Below, piece after piece: positions 12,150 through 23,845 of a stretch of 64,000 bases of DNA. The DNA is from Vitellaria paradoxa (lineage: Eukaryota > Streptophyta > Magnoliopsida > Ericales > Sapotaceae). Where the stretch lies: contig CM034236.1 in assembly GCA_019916065.1 (NCBI GenBank), forward strand, positions 14,461,167 to 14,525,166, in the 5' to 3' direction. Below the pieces are notes generated by a model. It saw only the letters and a list, made by a program, of their open reading frames with translations. It was not told the DNA's origin and did not search any database. Made by a program: the position numbers and the translations under genes. Within the stretch, counting starts at the first letter, position 1. Every line of letters starts with the position of its first letter.

Positions 12150-13800
12150 ATATTAATTGAAACAATGTAATTTGACCTAAATTAATTATATTATCAATAT
12201 TCTAATTTGTTATTTAATATTTTAACTAATATTAATATTTAATGAACCTAAAATTTATAATTTAATATTATTATTTACCTAATATTACTTTATTAATGAA
12301 TATTTTGACTAATATTAATATAACTTAAATATTATCATTTACTTAATCTTAATGCTCCTAATATTATTGTCTAACATTATAAATATCATAATATAATTTA
12401 ATTTCTCTAAGGTAACGTTCATTAATTTAATTAATTTCGGTAAGGTAATAAAATTAATTAATCTCCTTAACGTAATGTTAATTAATTTTAATATCATAAT
12501 ATAATTAAATTATTTTAAAATTTTATAATATAATTTAATTTCAACGTGACGTTAATTAATATTATTTTTTATGATTGTTTTAATAAATGATAATAATATA
12601 TTTAAATTATTTAATAGATTATATTATCTCATTAGAACTTAATTTTAATTTATATTTTTAATGAACCTACAAGTTATAATTTAATATTAATATTCACTTA
12701 ATCTTAATATTTTTAATACTATTGTCTAACATTATAAATATCATAATATCATTTAATTTCCCTAAGGCAACGTTTATTATATAATTTAATTAATTTCGGT
12801 AAGGTGACAACATTAATTAATCTCCCTAACATAATGTTAATTAATTTTAATATCATAATATAATTAATTTATTTTAAAAATTTATAATATAATTTAATTT
12901 CAATATTAAGGTAACGTTAATTAATATTATTTTTCATGATTGTTTTAGTGAATGATAATAATATATTTAAATTATTTAATAAATTATATTATCTTATTAG
13001 AACTTAATTTTAATTTATATTTTTAATGAACCTACAAGTTATAATTTAATATTAATATTCACTTAATCTTAATATTTTTAATACTATTGTCTAACATTAT
13101 AAATATCATAATATCATTTAATTTCCCTAAGATAACGTTCATTATATAATTTAATTAATTTCAGTAAGATAATAACATTAATTAATCTCCTTAACGTAAT
13201 ATTAATTAATTTTAATATCATAATATAATTAATTTATTTTAAAAATTTATAATATAATTTAATTTCAATATTAAGGTAACGTTAATTAATATTTTTCAAG
13301 ATTGTTTTTGTAAATGATAATAATATATACAAATTATTTAATAAATTATATTATCTTATTAGAACTTAATTTTGATTTATATTTTTAATGAACCGATAAG
13401 TTATAATTTAATATTAATATTTACTTATTTTTCATTTTTTTAATATTATTGTCTAACATTATAAATATCATAATATAATTTATTTTCCTTAAGATATGTT
13501 AATTTATTATAACTTAATTTTCATTTATATTTTTAAAGAACCTACAAGTTATAATTTAATATTAATATTTACTTAATTTTCATATTTTTAATATTATTGT
13601 CTAGCATTATAAATATCATAATATAATTTAATTTCTTAAGATAAGTTAATTTATTATAACTTAATTTTAATTTATATTTTTAAAGAACCTACAAGTTATA
13701 ATTTAATATTAATATTTACTTAATTTTCATATTTTTAATATTATTGTCTAACATTATAAATATCATAATATAATTTAATTTCCTTAAAGTAAGTTAATCA
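12150..13800. repeat. AT-rich tandem array with 360-bp and 148-bp unit forms
   Basis: The marker TCTAACATTATAAATATCAT occurs at 12,370, 12,725, 13,090, 13,452, 13,600 (one mismatch) and 13,747. The first spacings are 355, 365 and 362 bp, then 148 and 147 bp. The short units lack the middle part of the long ones, including the GGTAACGTTAATTAAT block. No open reading frame is present. This resembles a small satellite block whose unit was shortened by internal deletion and then amplified again. Confidence 0.85.
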
Positions 13801-15250
13801 ATTTATTTTTAAAAATTATACATTTATGTATTTATAATTCCAAATATCTTTCTTTAATATTGTTCATATTTAAAATTAATTTCTTAATTGTTTAATCATT
13901 ACTTCAAAAGCAAATCATATTAAATATTACTTTTTAGATTTTTTATTATTAAATTAAAAAATATTAAGCACTCACTCCTTTATTATTTTTGATAATTATT
14001 TCACTCAATGATAATAATATATATAATTTATTAAATAAAATTATTTAATAAATTATATTTCCTTACAAAGAGCTAATTTCAATTCACATTTTTTAATTTA
14101 AAAAAAAAGCGTTCACTCTTTTATAATTTCAAAAAATTATATTTCAATCAAAATATTTTTACTTTTTTTAATACTAGTTTTTAATACTTAATTTTATTAT
14201 TTTTAATACCTACTTTAAATATTTGAAGTTAAGAATAATTTTAAGCTTAATTTAATAAAACATTCGCTCCGTTATGATTTCAAATTTTTAGTTCAACAAA
14301 ATTAAAAAAAAAAAGAGTCCAAAATTACATTTCTCTTTTTAAAACTATGTTCATAATTATTTTAACCAATATTTTGTCGCCTTTCACTCATACTTGATTA
14401 AAATTATTTTTATAGTTAGTTTAATGAATGATAATAAAAGATATAGATTGACAAAAAATTCAAATCTTTATTTAGTCTAATTAATTTTTTTTAAATTTAA
14501 ATCTTTATTTAGTCTCCTAAAATTATATGGCATCTCATGATATATATGGAAAAAGTTGTCCTTAATAAATAGAAAAATATTCAAAATTTCCTTGAATTCA
14601 AAACGTTTCAAAAAGAATAGTTATTTATCTCTTTTTAAGTTTTTCAAAATTCAAACTATATTAAAAAAATTAAAAATTAAAAAAGTAAGGTATATGTGGT
14701 AATTCTAAAAAATCCCATTAAAGTAATATTTTAATTTAAATTTATTTCAAATTTTTCTCTCCAAAATTTTTCCCATTCACTAAATTTTTCTTCTAAAATC
14801 TCTTTTTTTTTTTTTCCTCCAACACACCAATTTTTATATTTCTCCTTCTATTTTGCTACTTTCATTTTTTAAAAATATGAAATTAAAAACATACCTATAA
14901 TTCAACCAAAAATATACTTTCATTTTCCTCCAACGTACCCATAATTTCTAATTAAAATTAAAAACAGCAAAATAAATTTAAAAAACAGCAAAATAAAAAA
15001 TTAAAAAAAAGAGGAAAAAAATAGTAAAATAAAAAAAAACCAACTACAATATTACATCAGCAGCATATATATGAAGTAAACAAATTAATGAGTAACTTAA
15101 AAAAAAAAAAAAAAGCAAACAATAATATATACATGCATGCATGGATGAATCATCAAACCCCAACCACAAAAATAAAAAGAAAATTATTTACGTTAATCCA
15201 ATAATAAACATGAAAAAATCAAAAAATAAAAAAAAATAATTCAAACTAAA
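13801..15250. other. Very AT-rich sequence, nothing recognised
   Basis: Long A and T runs (for example 14,805-14,816 and 15,101-15,114), no coding potential and no boundaries that I can support. Confidence 0.5.
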
Positions 15251-15330
15251 AAAAAAAATTTGGTGGTGTGGTGGTGAGGCCTCCAAAAAACACTTATACA
15301 CAAAAAAAAAAAAAAGAAGGAAGTTAGCGT

Positions 15331-15515
15331 GAGAGAGAGCAAGAGAGAGAGAGAGAAACAAAGAGAAAGAGAGAGCGAGAGAAAGAGCTAAAGAGAGAGC
15401 CTTACTGGCGGCAGTGGCGACAACGATGGCAGCGGCAGGGAAGAGAGAGAGGAGGGGGGAGAGAGGAGAAAGCGCGGGGGAGGGAGAGGAAAAAGAGAGG
15501 GGCGTTCTGTCCGAT
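15331..15515. repeat. Purine-rich (GA)n-type tract with a GGCGGCAG-rich middle
   Basis: GAGAGA repeats run from 15,331 to about 15,400. A GC-richer block (GGCGGCAGTGGCGACAACG) follows near 15,410, then more purine-rich sequence. It could be the transcribed leader of a transposon lying to its left, but no coding frame supports that. Confidence 0.6.
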
Positions 15516-15529
15516 ATAATTTTCGTATT

Positions 15530-15717
15530 AGAAGCGGTCGCTAATGCTGTCGCCTAAATGATGCCCGAATTTTTCCATCGCCAATCCCTTGCCGCACTGG
15601 ATTAGCGACGACCATTACAGCGACCGCCCCAAGCAGTCGCTAATACTATTAGAGCGACCGCCAGAAGCGGTCACCCGAGTTTTTTACTCGCCGATTGATC
15701 ACCAATCTCTAGTAGTG
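15530..15717 (-). mobile_element. Probable terminus of a CACTA (En/Spm-like) transposon
   Basis: Read on the minus strand the end is CACTACTAGAGATTGG, beginning at 15,717. Behind it lie short subterminal repeats in both orientations built on GCGACCGC and GCGGTCGC (near 15,535, 15,620, 15,645 and 15,665). CACTA elements have exactly this layout: a CACTA terminus plus clustered subterminal motifs that bind transposase. I could not find the opposite CACTA end to the left, nor a transposase, so it is a fragment or a decayed element. Confidence 0.55.
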
Positions 15718-16197
15718 GTGATTATAAATTATTTCATGTTAGCAATCATATGAAACAACACATGCATATATATTTATCTATGTAAGAGAAAATTTTATAA
15801 TATGCAATGGTAGATTTAAAATGACCGGATGTATTTTTGATTGTTGAGGGAACTGGGTCTTTGGTTTTGACAATATTTTCGTGACTGCGCATCTAAAACT
15901 TTACCAAAACTGCCCTTTTCACCATGTAGAGTTGAATGTATAGAATTGAATAAGACACATAGCATGTCAAAGAGAGAATTACTTACCAACTCTATAGGAA
16001 ATTCAAAAAACATTTTCCTTAGGTATGCATTTATTGGAGAATTAGACGCATAAATCCTTCAGAGTTTACTTTATAGTTTTATTACAATAAATCATACACA
16101 AATATTGTGAGCTCCATTGATTTATTGGTAGCCTACAATTCAATTTATTTATTTATTTATTAATGGTTGTATAAGTTATATTTTTATGAATTTTAAT
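15718..16197. other. Unique-looking intergenic sequence, nothing recognised
   Basis: There is no convincing coding frame or repeat structure apart from a (TTTA)n run near 16,145. Confidence 0.4.
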
Positions 16198-16452
16198 GGA
16201 CTACAGTAAAAAAATTCACTACAGAGGTTGTAGTAGAAAAATGAATGGTTGAGATATATTTGCGCTATATGACGTGTGACTTTTGACATCCTCCATTGAT
16301 TGTGCTCCAATCATATTTTTTAAACTTTTATTTTTATTTTGAAAATAATCTTAATTAAATTAAGTTAGAACTATTAGATTAAATATAAACAAAACTCAAC
16401 ATTTCACTTTCTACTGCAGTCCCTACAGTAGATTTTTTTACTGCAACTCCTG
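16198..16452. mobile_element. MITE with ~55-bp terminal inverted repeats
   Basis: The left arm (16,198-16,254) and the reverse complement of the right arm (16,391-16,452) share CAGTAAAAAAAT, a diverged middle, GTAGAAA and a TGTTGAG-like end. The right terminus reads CAGGAGTTGCAG from outside, which suggests a hAT-type TIR. The left terminus has diverged and no 8-bp target duplication is visible. The interior is AT-rich and non-coding. Confidence 0.75.
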
Positions 16453-16736
16453 AAACCCTATTGTTACTATGTAATTAGTTGAATTTATTTATGTAATGTT
16501 TAAATTAATTTTATTTTTGAATAATTATTGGCCATTGAATACTTTAGGAAATGGATCCTAGTTATTGGTTAATTGATCTGGTTGTCATTTATGTCACGAA
16601 TTTAATTTTAGTTATGTTGTGAAGATTTTACAAACGAGACGTGTTAAAAGTTTATTGTTATTGGTGCTTTATTTGGAGGTATATGTGAATTTTGGAGTAT
16701 ATCATTAGTCCATTTGTATTTAAATATGAATTATAA

Positions 16737-16880
16737 GAGTCAAACTTTCGTTTTGGGAAGTGGAAAAGGAATTAAAGATGACAAATCTGGCCGACCTGGT
16801 GCTGAAAAGGTTTCCCATCCACCATAAATAAAATAATAATAATAAAAATAATGTTAGTCGTTGTTCTGCAGTGGGTCAAG
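16737..16880. repeat. Short dispersed duplicate (pair with 19,311-19,467)
   Basis: Both copies contain GATGACAAATCTGGCCGACC, a CCCATCCA block, an A-rich stretch and GTTGTTCTGCAGTGGGT. They flank the truncated resistance-gene fragment on each side. Their identity is unknown. Confidence 0.75.
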
Positions 16881-17169
16881 TCGGTTTTTATATATATATA
16901 TTGTATTTAGTATTGAAAATGTAATGCATTATTAACAAACACTAAATCAAAATGACACGTGTCAAGTTAACGTGTAAAATTTTGCTAACTTTGCACACTA
17001 AATAACACTTAAGGTAGTGTTTGAATGGAAAAAAAAAAATAGTATAAGAATGACATAACAAAATTTGATAGGAGAAAATTAAAAAAAATTGATAATTTTT
17101 CACAACTTTTTTGTAATTTTTTTTTTGATGGAGTTTGACGTCCCAAATACAACAATTTGCGCTGACTTA

Positions 17170-17973
17170 AATTTAGAATTTAAAAACTCGCCTTCACAGC
17201 CAGCTTTGTTTGGTTTGTAGCAATTGCACTGTCGGGCTGGCTTATTGATGACATTTGTACTTATCCTTTTGTTCTTTTCTTTTGGTAGTTAAAGTAGAAA
17301 TCACTGACACTTATGAACATTAAAAATATATAGTTTACATCTGTTATACCTTAGATTAAAATAAAAATATTAAAAAATTTATCAAATATAATGATTTTGA
17401 TTATAAATAATTTTAAAAATTGCATTCATACCCAAGACAATTTATATTGCTTATACCATTAGTTTTATTTGATTTTTGGGGAGTGATTTTGTCTTCACAC
17501 TTGAAATTTTAAGATATTATTCATAATTTTACTTTAGTGTAAAGTACAAGTGGTATGAAAGTAAAATTTTTTTAAATTTAAGGGTGTAAATAATTTTTAC
17601 CTTTAAAAGAATAAGTTACAATTACCCCAAATTTTATTTTTAAAATTATGTCTGATAATGCAATTCTGTATCTTTAGACTTCCTAAAGTTTTAGAATCTT
17701 TCAGAAAGCAAAAACCGGTCCTCTCTAAGTTCCGTGCACTTCCTTATTTCCTTTTGGCTTATTGCACACACTCTTTATCCTTTCTTTTCTCGTAACCTTT
17801 AATTGCAAAAAATGGCTGAGTTGATTCTGGGAGGATTTCTCTCTGGGTTCTTTGATGTGCTACTAGATCTTTTGGCTTCTCCTGATGTCTTGAACTCCTT
17901 GCAAGGACAGAAAAATGATGGGGGCCGACTAAACGTTGGAATCCTGAAGAAGCTAAAGTTAAAATTGCTTGTG
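17170..17973 (+). pseudogene. Truncated CC-NB-LRR gene: promoter, leader and first ~54 codons
   Basis: From the ATG at 17,812 the reading MAELILGGFLSGFFDVLLD closely matches the start of the intact resistance gene at 28,181 (MTELLAGALLSGVFNVLLD). The match runs through GQKNDGG and KLLVL, then breaks at about 17,973. The 5' leader (17,640-17,811) and part of the promoter also match 27,850-28,180, but a MITE-like insertion splits the promoter match. The rest of the coiled coil, the NB-ARC and the LRRs are absent. The frame runs on into unrelated duplicated sequence and stops by 18,030. It could at most make a short chimeric peptide. Confidence 0.9.
17265..17635. mobile_element. MITE-like insertion in the truncated gene's promoter
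   Basis: The functional promoter reads GATGACATTTGTA followed almost directly by TCTGATAATGCAATT (27,912-27,961). Here about 370 bp separates the same two blocks. The extra sequence resembles the element at 35,054-35,416, for example TAATTGT at its end and a TCAAATATA..TTTTGA block. Its left end is degraded. Confidence 0.55.
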
Positions 17974-18405
17974 CTGATAAGAAGGACCAAAAACATTTCC
18001 AACACAAGGGCACCAAACACACCAAACTAGATAAAAGTTCAATTGCTTAGCATAGAAGATCTCAAAATTGTAAAACCATTACCTTTTAAATTAGTAGGTC
18101 CCACGAAGGAAAAATTTTGAAATTCCAGGACTCTATAACCCTCCCCGGAGAGAGAGAGAGAGAGAGAATGTAATGCTTCTTCCTAGAACTGCATCCATTT
18201 GAAATGCATCCTACAAGTATAATGAGGCCTTGAGACCCATAAAGATGGAATGTGCCTCCGAACCCCAATGCAAAAAACTCTCTAAAATGGACTAACGAGA
18301 CAGTTTCACTATGCCGTCCGGTACTGTCCACTTCTAGATGCTTGGTAGCTAGAAAGCCCTCTATCTTGCCGAGCAGCTGGTCGGTAAAAAACCATTTCTT
18401 CCTCG
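17972..18405 (-). pseudogene. Segmental duplicate, right half: last exon and 3' UTR of the G3BP-like gene
   Basis: This matches 40,035-40,477 in the same orientation, covering the 3' UTR and about 100 bp of the last coding exon. It includes the copy of the stop-codon region near 18,300 and the conserved block around 18,270/40,348. It begins at TGCTGATA, exactly where the 3,171-4,877 duplicate leaves off. It ends abruptly at about 18,405 in the middle of the Gly/Arg-rich coding sequence. The poly-C/poly-A stretch of the parent copy is replaced here by (GA)n at 18,147-18,168. Confidence 0.88.
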
Positions 18406-19703
18406 TCCCGTTTGAGGCACTAAAATTCATTAAAATTTATTAATTTTAACTAATTTTTTTATATTTTCTTGTAATTATATTACTCTATATATTATCTTTA
18501 TATCACTTCTTTTTATTATTATTGTACTTTTTTAATAATTTTTTTTGTTAACCAAACACATTCTTAGTTTGTTATAGCCGGCCCCTGCCTTGGCCATTTC
18601 CCCAATAATCCCTCGCTTGGATACAAATAAAAATTTGAGAGATGATATATAAAAGGTGTATAAGATAATAAAAGAGTATTATTTATGAAGGGTGGGCCCA
18701 CGTTTATGTAATATTTATAAAATGGATGATAATTAGTACTTGGTTTGGATAGTTTTCTAAAATAGGTGTATAAGGATGAGTGTATGATATAAAAAACTAT
18801 CAAATGACTCTTTTACCCTTGTACAGTCCTATTAATGATATGTTTATGTTAATTATATAATGTAAAAACCAACTAGTACAAATAAATTTTAGACAAATTA
18901 ATTATAAATAAATTATGTTATTAATAATATATTTTTTAATCACACAACCCCTATTTGAAAAAAATTATATTTTTTTATTTTTATTAATATAATTTTTTAA
19001 AACATTTTTTCACTAGAAAAAAAATAAGAATTTATTTCTAATATATAAAACACATTTTGTAGATGAGAAAGGAAAAGGGATGAGAAGGGGCAAAATGGAT
19101 CAATTTACTCTATGATAAGGGAGGATAATTTTTAAAAAGCTCAAACTCTCTCAAAAAATTAATACACATTCTTCTAAGATTAAGGAGTCTGGATGATTTT
19201 TAGAAAGAAAAAATTTTATTTCCCAAACCACGTAAAAACCATTACATCAAAATTTATGCAGGTGTATTATTTATGGAAATTACTTTTTGCAGTCTCTCAT
19301 CGGCTCATAAGAGTCAAAACTTTCACCTTGGAAAGTGGAAAAGTAATTAAAGATGACAAATCTGGCCGACCTGGTGCGGAAAATGATCCCATCCATCATA
19401 AAAATAAAATAAAAAATAAAAAAGAAATTATGAATGACCCGAGAACTTGGAGTTGTTCTGCAGTGGGTTTCACACGTAACAATTTGGTGCTGTTCGTTTG
19501 TTTTTGTGGTGTTCTGGATGGTATACGTAATAAAATTTGATTAAAAAAATTAAAAAAATTTTGATAAATTTTTATAATTTTTAATATATGTTGGCCTTCC
19601 AAACACCACCAAGGTGGGTGGGTATAGGAGAACGATATCAAGAACAGTTAGATGCATTTCATTTTTCAATAACAAATACTATAATATAAATAGAGGTCTT
19701 TTA
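18406..19703. other. AT-rich intergenic sequence with one duplicated block
   Basis: It holds the second copy of the short duplicate (19,311-19,467). A small imperfect inverted repeat at about 19,505-19,617 (TGGTGTTCTGG against CCAAACACCACCA) may be a short MITE. Nothing else is supported. Confidence 0.5.
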
Positions 19704-20219
19704 TGTTAGGATTTACAGAAAAACCTTTTCTTGAAGATACGTGTCAAATCATTGAAGACAATGGAATATATATATATATATATATATACACAGAAACGTA
19801 CCTGCAGCTATGAATACTGTAGATTGAATCAGTTGCTCGTCTTTCACTGCCTTAACCCTAGACCTTGAGTCTCACACGTCGATGGGATGAATGTATGAGA
19901 AGTCCCTTAGGGTTTGGAGTGAGGACTACAACCATATATATAAAGACAATTGGGCTAGATTCTATTACAGTCCATCATCGTAATAGAATTAAATTAGCCC
20001 GTATAAAATAATAGTTTCTACACATTAAAGCCCATACTCATTTAGCGCACGTAACCTGACCCAAATTAAGTGCTAATAGAGATGTGATTACAGCCCGGTC
20101 ATGTTATTAAATTAATCACACTTAAGTCGCCTATTCGTCCACACTCATACTTTATTTTTGACAGTGTATAATATCGAATAATTGAACTATGTAGGCCCAC
20201 TTTCAGAAAATTACTAACA
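19704..20219 (-). repeat. 3' LTR of the copia element
   Basis: It has TGTTAG...TAACA ends and a (TA)n tract near 19,770. A purine-rich PPT (minus strand GGCCCAAGTGGAGAT, 20,220-20,235) lies just inside it. Confidence 0.93.
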
Positions 20220-20651
20220 ATCTCCACTTGGGCCACATAGGTCATCCAGACATTAGATATTATAAACTTTATGAGCTCAATTTTACTGTCAATATTCATG
20301 AGTGTCATCTCAAAACAATCTGGTCAACTAAAAGACATTAATCTCGGATCATAGCAGTCGTTGTCGCATTTCTTGTGACAGGACTCATCTATGGTCACAA
20401 AAGTAATGCAATCAGTGACATAGATCAAGTATGGATGTGTAGCATGGAAATATCATGCAAATGTGATTCTTTATCATGCCTATTTCCAACTAGTCCAACT
20501 TTATAACTCAAATTGAGCTTCCTTAACATATTTTCCAAACTTCATGTATAACCACAATTAAAAAAAAATATGCAACTTTATTTTAGAATTTCCAATAAAT
20601 CAAAATGATCACATAACAAGTGACAAAAATTACATAACCTACAAACTTCCA

Positions 20652-21173
20652 CTAGAATAAAACATCACTAGGACTAACCACTCTCATACGAGCAACATGC
20701 TCCTTGAAAACTTTAGGTGGTAAGGCCTTAGTAAGCGGATCCGCAATCATGAGATTCGTACTAATGTACTCAATCGACACTTGAAGATTCTGAACTCTTT
20801 CTTCCACAACCAAGAACTTTATGTCAATATGCTTGGATTTTGACGAACTCCTATTATTCTTGGAATACAATTCAGTGGCTTTATTATCACAATAGATAAG
20901 TAGCGGCCTTTCAATCCCATCTACAACTTGCAATCTCGTGATAAAATTACGCAACCATATTCCATGATTTGATACCTCATAGCAAGCAACAAATTCTGCT
21001 TCCATGGTAGACGAAGCTATGAGTGTCTGTTTGACACTTTTCCACGACACAGCTCCCCCAGCTATCATGAAAATGAATCTTGAAGTTGATCTCCTACTAT
21101 CAAGACAACCGGCATAATCGGAGTCAGAATACCCAACAATCTCTAGACGATCTGATCTCTGATAGGTGACCAT
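20652..21173 (-). pseudogene. copia RNase H domain
   Basis: The reading starts YSDSDYAG (first catalytic Asp), then RRSTSRF, SSTMEAEF (catalytic Glu), YCDNKAT (Asp) and SKHIDIKF. These are the standard copia RNase H motifs in order. It was part of the Gag-Pol polyprotein. An in-frame stop just upstream (rc of about 21,186-21,188, following MRYL) now separates it from RT. Copia elements usually have Gln there, so CAA to TAA is likely. Confidence 0.9.
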
Positions 21174-21188
21174 ATAGTCTTTTGTTCT

Positions 21189-22007
21189 TTATAAATACCG
21201 CATCACCTTTTTGGCTGCTTTCCAGTGATCCATGCCTGGATTACTCAAGTATCTGCCAAGCATTCCAACTATGTACGCAATATCTGGACGCGTACAAACT
21301 TGAGCATACATGAGACCCCCCACTGCTAATGCATAAGGGGTGTCCTCCATTGATTTCCTTTTAACATCATTTTTTGGGCATTGGAGTAAACTTAATTTGT
21401 CACCCTTAGCAACGAGTGGATCTCCTGGTGCACAATTTTGCATGCCAAACCTACTGAGCACCCTTTCGACAAAAGCCTTTTGTGACAGGCCAATTATTCC
21501 ACGTGATCTATCACGGTGGATCTGTATGCCCAACACATAAGATGCATCACCAAGATCTTTCATTTCAAATTTTATTGAAAGAAATCTCTTGGTCTTATGC
21601 AACAAATTTTTGTCACTACTTGCCAGTAGAATATCATCAACATATAACACCAGAAAAATAAATTTACTCCCACTGATTTTGTGATAAACACATTGATCAA
21701 CAGTATTTTCCTTAAAACCAAAAGAGGAAATCACTTGATCAAATTTTCTATACCATTGACGGGATGCTTGCTTTAAACCATAGATGGATTTTTTTAATTT
21801 GCAAACCAAATGTTTTGATTCCTCAGTCTCAAAACCTTCTGGTTGCACCATATAAATTGTTTCTTCAACGTTGCCGTTAAGAAATGTTGTCTTTACATCC
21901 ATCTGGTGTAACTCTAAATCATAATGAGCCACAAGTGCCATAATAACCCTAAAAGAGTCTTTCAATGAAACCGGAGAGAAAGTCTCTTTATAATCAATAC
22001 CTTCCTT
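21189..22007 (-). pseudogene. copia reverse transcriptase domain
   Basis: Motifs in order are HQMDVKTTFLNGN, KLKKSIYGLKQASRQW, the polymerase core YVDDILLASS and MKDLGDASYVLGIQI, then TRPDIAY. The domain would copy element RNA using the tRNA-Met primer. It is cut off from the upstream linker by an in-frame stop at 22,005-22,007, where copia proteins normally read FTQ. Confidence 0.92.
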
Positions 22008-23312
22008 TTAAGTAAATCTTTTAGTTACAAGACGAGTCTTATATCTTTCGACATTGCCTTCAGAGTCTCGTTTGGTTTTGAAAACCCATTTACAACCAAT
22101 TGATTTCACACCCTTTGGCAATTCGACAAGATCCCATACGTCATTGTCCTTTATAGACTTCAACTCATCTAACATGGCATCTGTCCATTTTCGGGAATGA
22201 ACACTTTGTTTGGCTTGACTAAAAGAAGTAAGATCATCTTCCAGTCCTATATCAAACTCATGTTCTTGAAGATAAACAATATAATCATCCGGAATTGCTG
22301 ATCTTCTCTCCCCATTAGACCTTCTTATTGGCACTTCAGCTTGAGATTGTTGAGTTTCATTTGCACTAGTAGGAAGTAACTCAGGAATATTTTGGTGATT
22401 TGCATCCGCATCTTGTGTAATCACATGTGTGATCACCTTATCACTATCAGTATTTATCAAAGGAACGTTAACATGCTTCTTTTCAAATACAACATTCTTT
22501 ATTTCCATACTCCCACTATTTTCAACATCCTCAATAAATTTAGCATTTACCGTCTCTATTATGGTATTACTTGAAGGACAATAAAACTTGAAACCCCTTG
22601 ACCTTTCTGAATATCCAATAAAGTAGCAACTAATAGTTCTTGAGTCCAATTTTCTTTCATTAGGCTTATAAGGCCTAGCCTCAGCTGGACAGCCCCAGAC
22701 ATGGAAATGCCTAATACTAGGTTTCTTTCCAGTCCATAACTCATAAGGGGTTTTAGCTACTATTTTACTAGGTACTCGATTAAGAATGTAGACTGCGATC
22801 TTTATAGCTTCTCCCCAAAGCGATTCTGGTAATGAAGAATGACTAATCATACTTCGAACCATATCCTTTAGGGTCCAATTTCGTCTCTCAGCTACACCAT
22901 TTTGACTAAGAGTCCCTGGCATGGTGTACTGAGGAACAATACCACATTCCTCTAAGTACCTCGCAAAAGGCCCTGGACATTTTTCGCCTGATCCATCATA
23001 TCTACCATAGTACTCACCACCACGATCAGATTTGACGGCCTTAATTTTCCTATCAAGCTGATTTTCAATTTCAGCTTTATAGGCCTTGAATACATCCAGT
23101 GCTTGTGACTTTTCTTGTATTAGGTATAGGTACCCGTAACGAGAATAGTCATCGATGAAAGTGATAAAATACTGTTGACCATTCCAAGAACCTGTAGGGA
23201 ATGGACAACAAATATCAGTATGTATCAATTCCAAGATAGCTAAACTCCTGTTAACACCTACATTCTTTATATTTGTACATTCTTTATATTTGTTTGTTTC
23301 CCCTTTACACAT
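22008..23312 (-). pseudogene. copia integrase core and linker
   Basis: The DDE residues are visible: HTDICCPF (D), KSDRGGEY (D) and NGVAERRN (E). [15 protein letters not shown] block and the long linker to RT follow. The reading frame is displaced from the preceding zinc-finger part by an exact 17-bp tandem duplication at 23,260-23,293. The domain would insert element DNA into the genome. Confidence 0.92.
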
Positions 23313-23845
23313 TCAATGCAGATATTAAAATCTGAAAAATCAAGGGGATTAAGAATTCCTTCAGACACAACCCTTTCCATTCTCTTTCTCGAGACATGTC
23401 CCAAACGCTTGTGCCATAACATAGAAGAATCCTCATTAATTAATCTTCGCTTTGTACCACAATTCTGAGTATGCAAGGTTTCATGTATGTGAGAAGCATG
23501 CACGTCTAATTTATATAGATTGTCAATTAAAAAACCGACACCAATAACATTTGAATTTTGGAGAAGACTAAATTTTCCATTCCCAAATGAACAAAGATAA
23601 CCAGATTTGTCCAAACAGGATACAGAAATTAAATTTCGTCTAAATGACGGTACATAAAATGTCTCATCCAAATCTAAATAAATACCCGAATCTAATTTCA
23701 ACCTATAGACTCCTACTGCCTCAACACGAGCTTTATTGCCATCTCCCAAGTAAATATATCTCTCAGCTTCACTTGGTGTTCGACTCTTAGACAACCCTGC
23801 AATGTAACACTTATGTGAATAGTAGCTCCCGTATCTATCCACCAA
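23267..23845 (-). pseudogene. copia protease end and GAG-pre-integrase (HHCC) segment
   Basis: It reads the C-terminal protease region (VYRLKLDSG, FYVPSFRRNLISVSCL) and then the zinc-binding WHKRLGHVSRKRM...CIECVKGK. A frameshift near 23,820-23,845 separates it from the protease active site. Confidence 0.88.

Noticed and set aside
9358..13800. CRISPR-like array
   Set aside because: Units are long, contiguous tandem repeats without unique spacers, in a plant nuclear genome.
4878..17971. Single cut-and-paste transposon spanning 13 kb
   Set aside because: The flanking 8-bp repeats are suggestive, but the ends have no inverted repeats and the right end is resistance-gene coding sequence.
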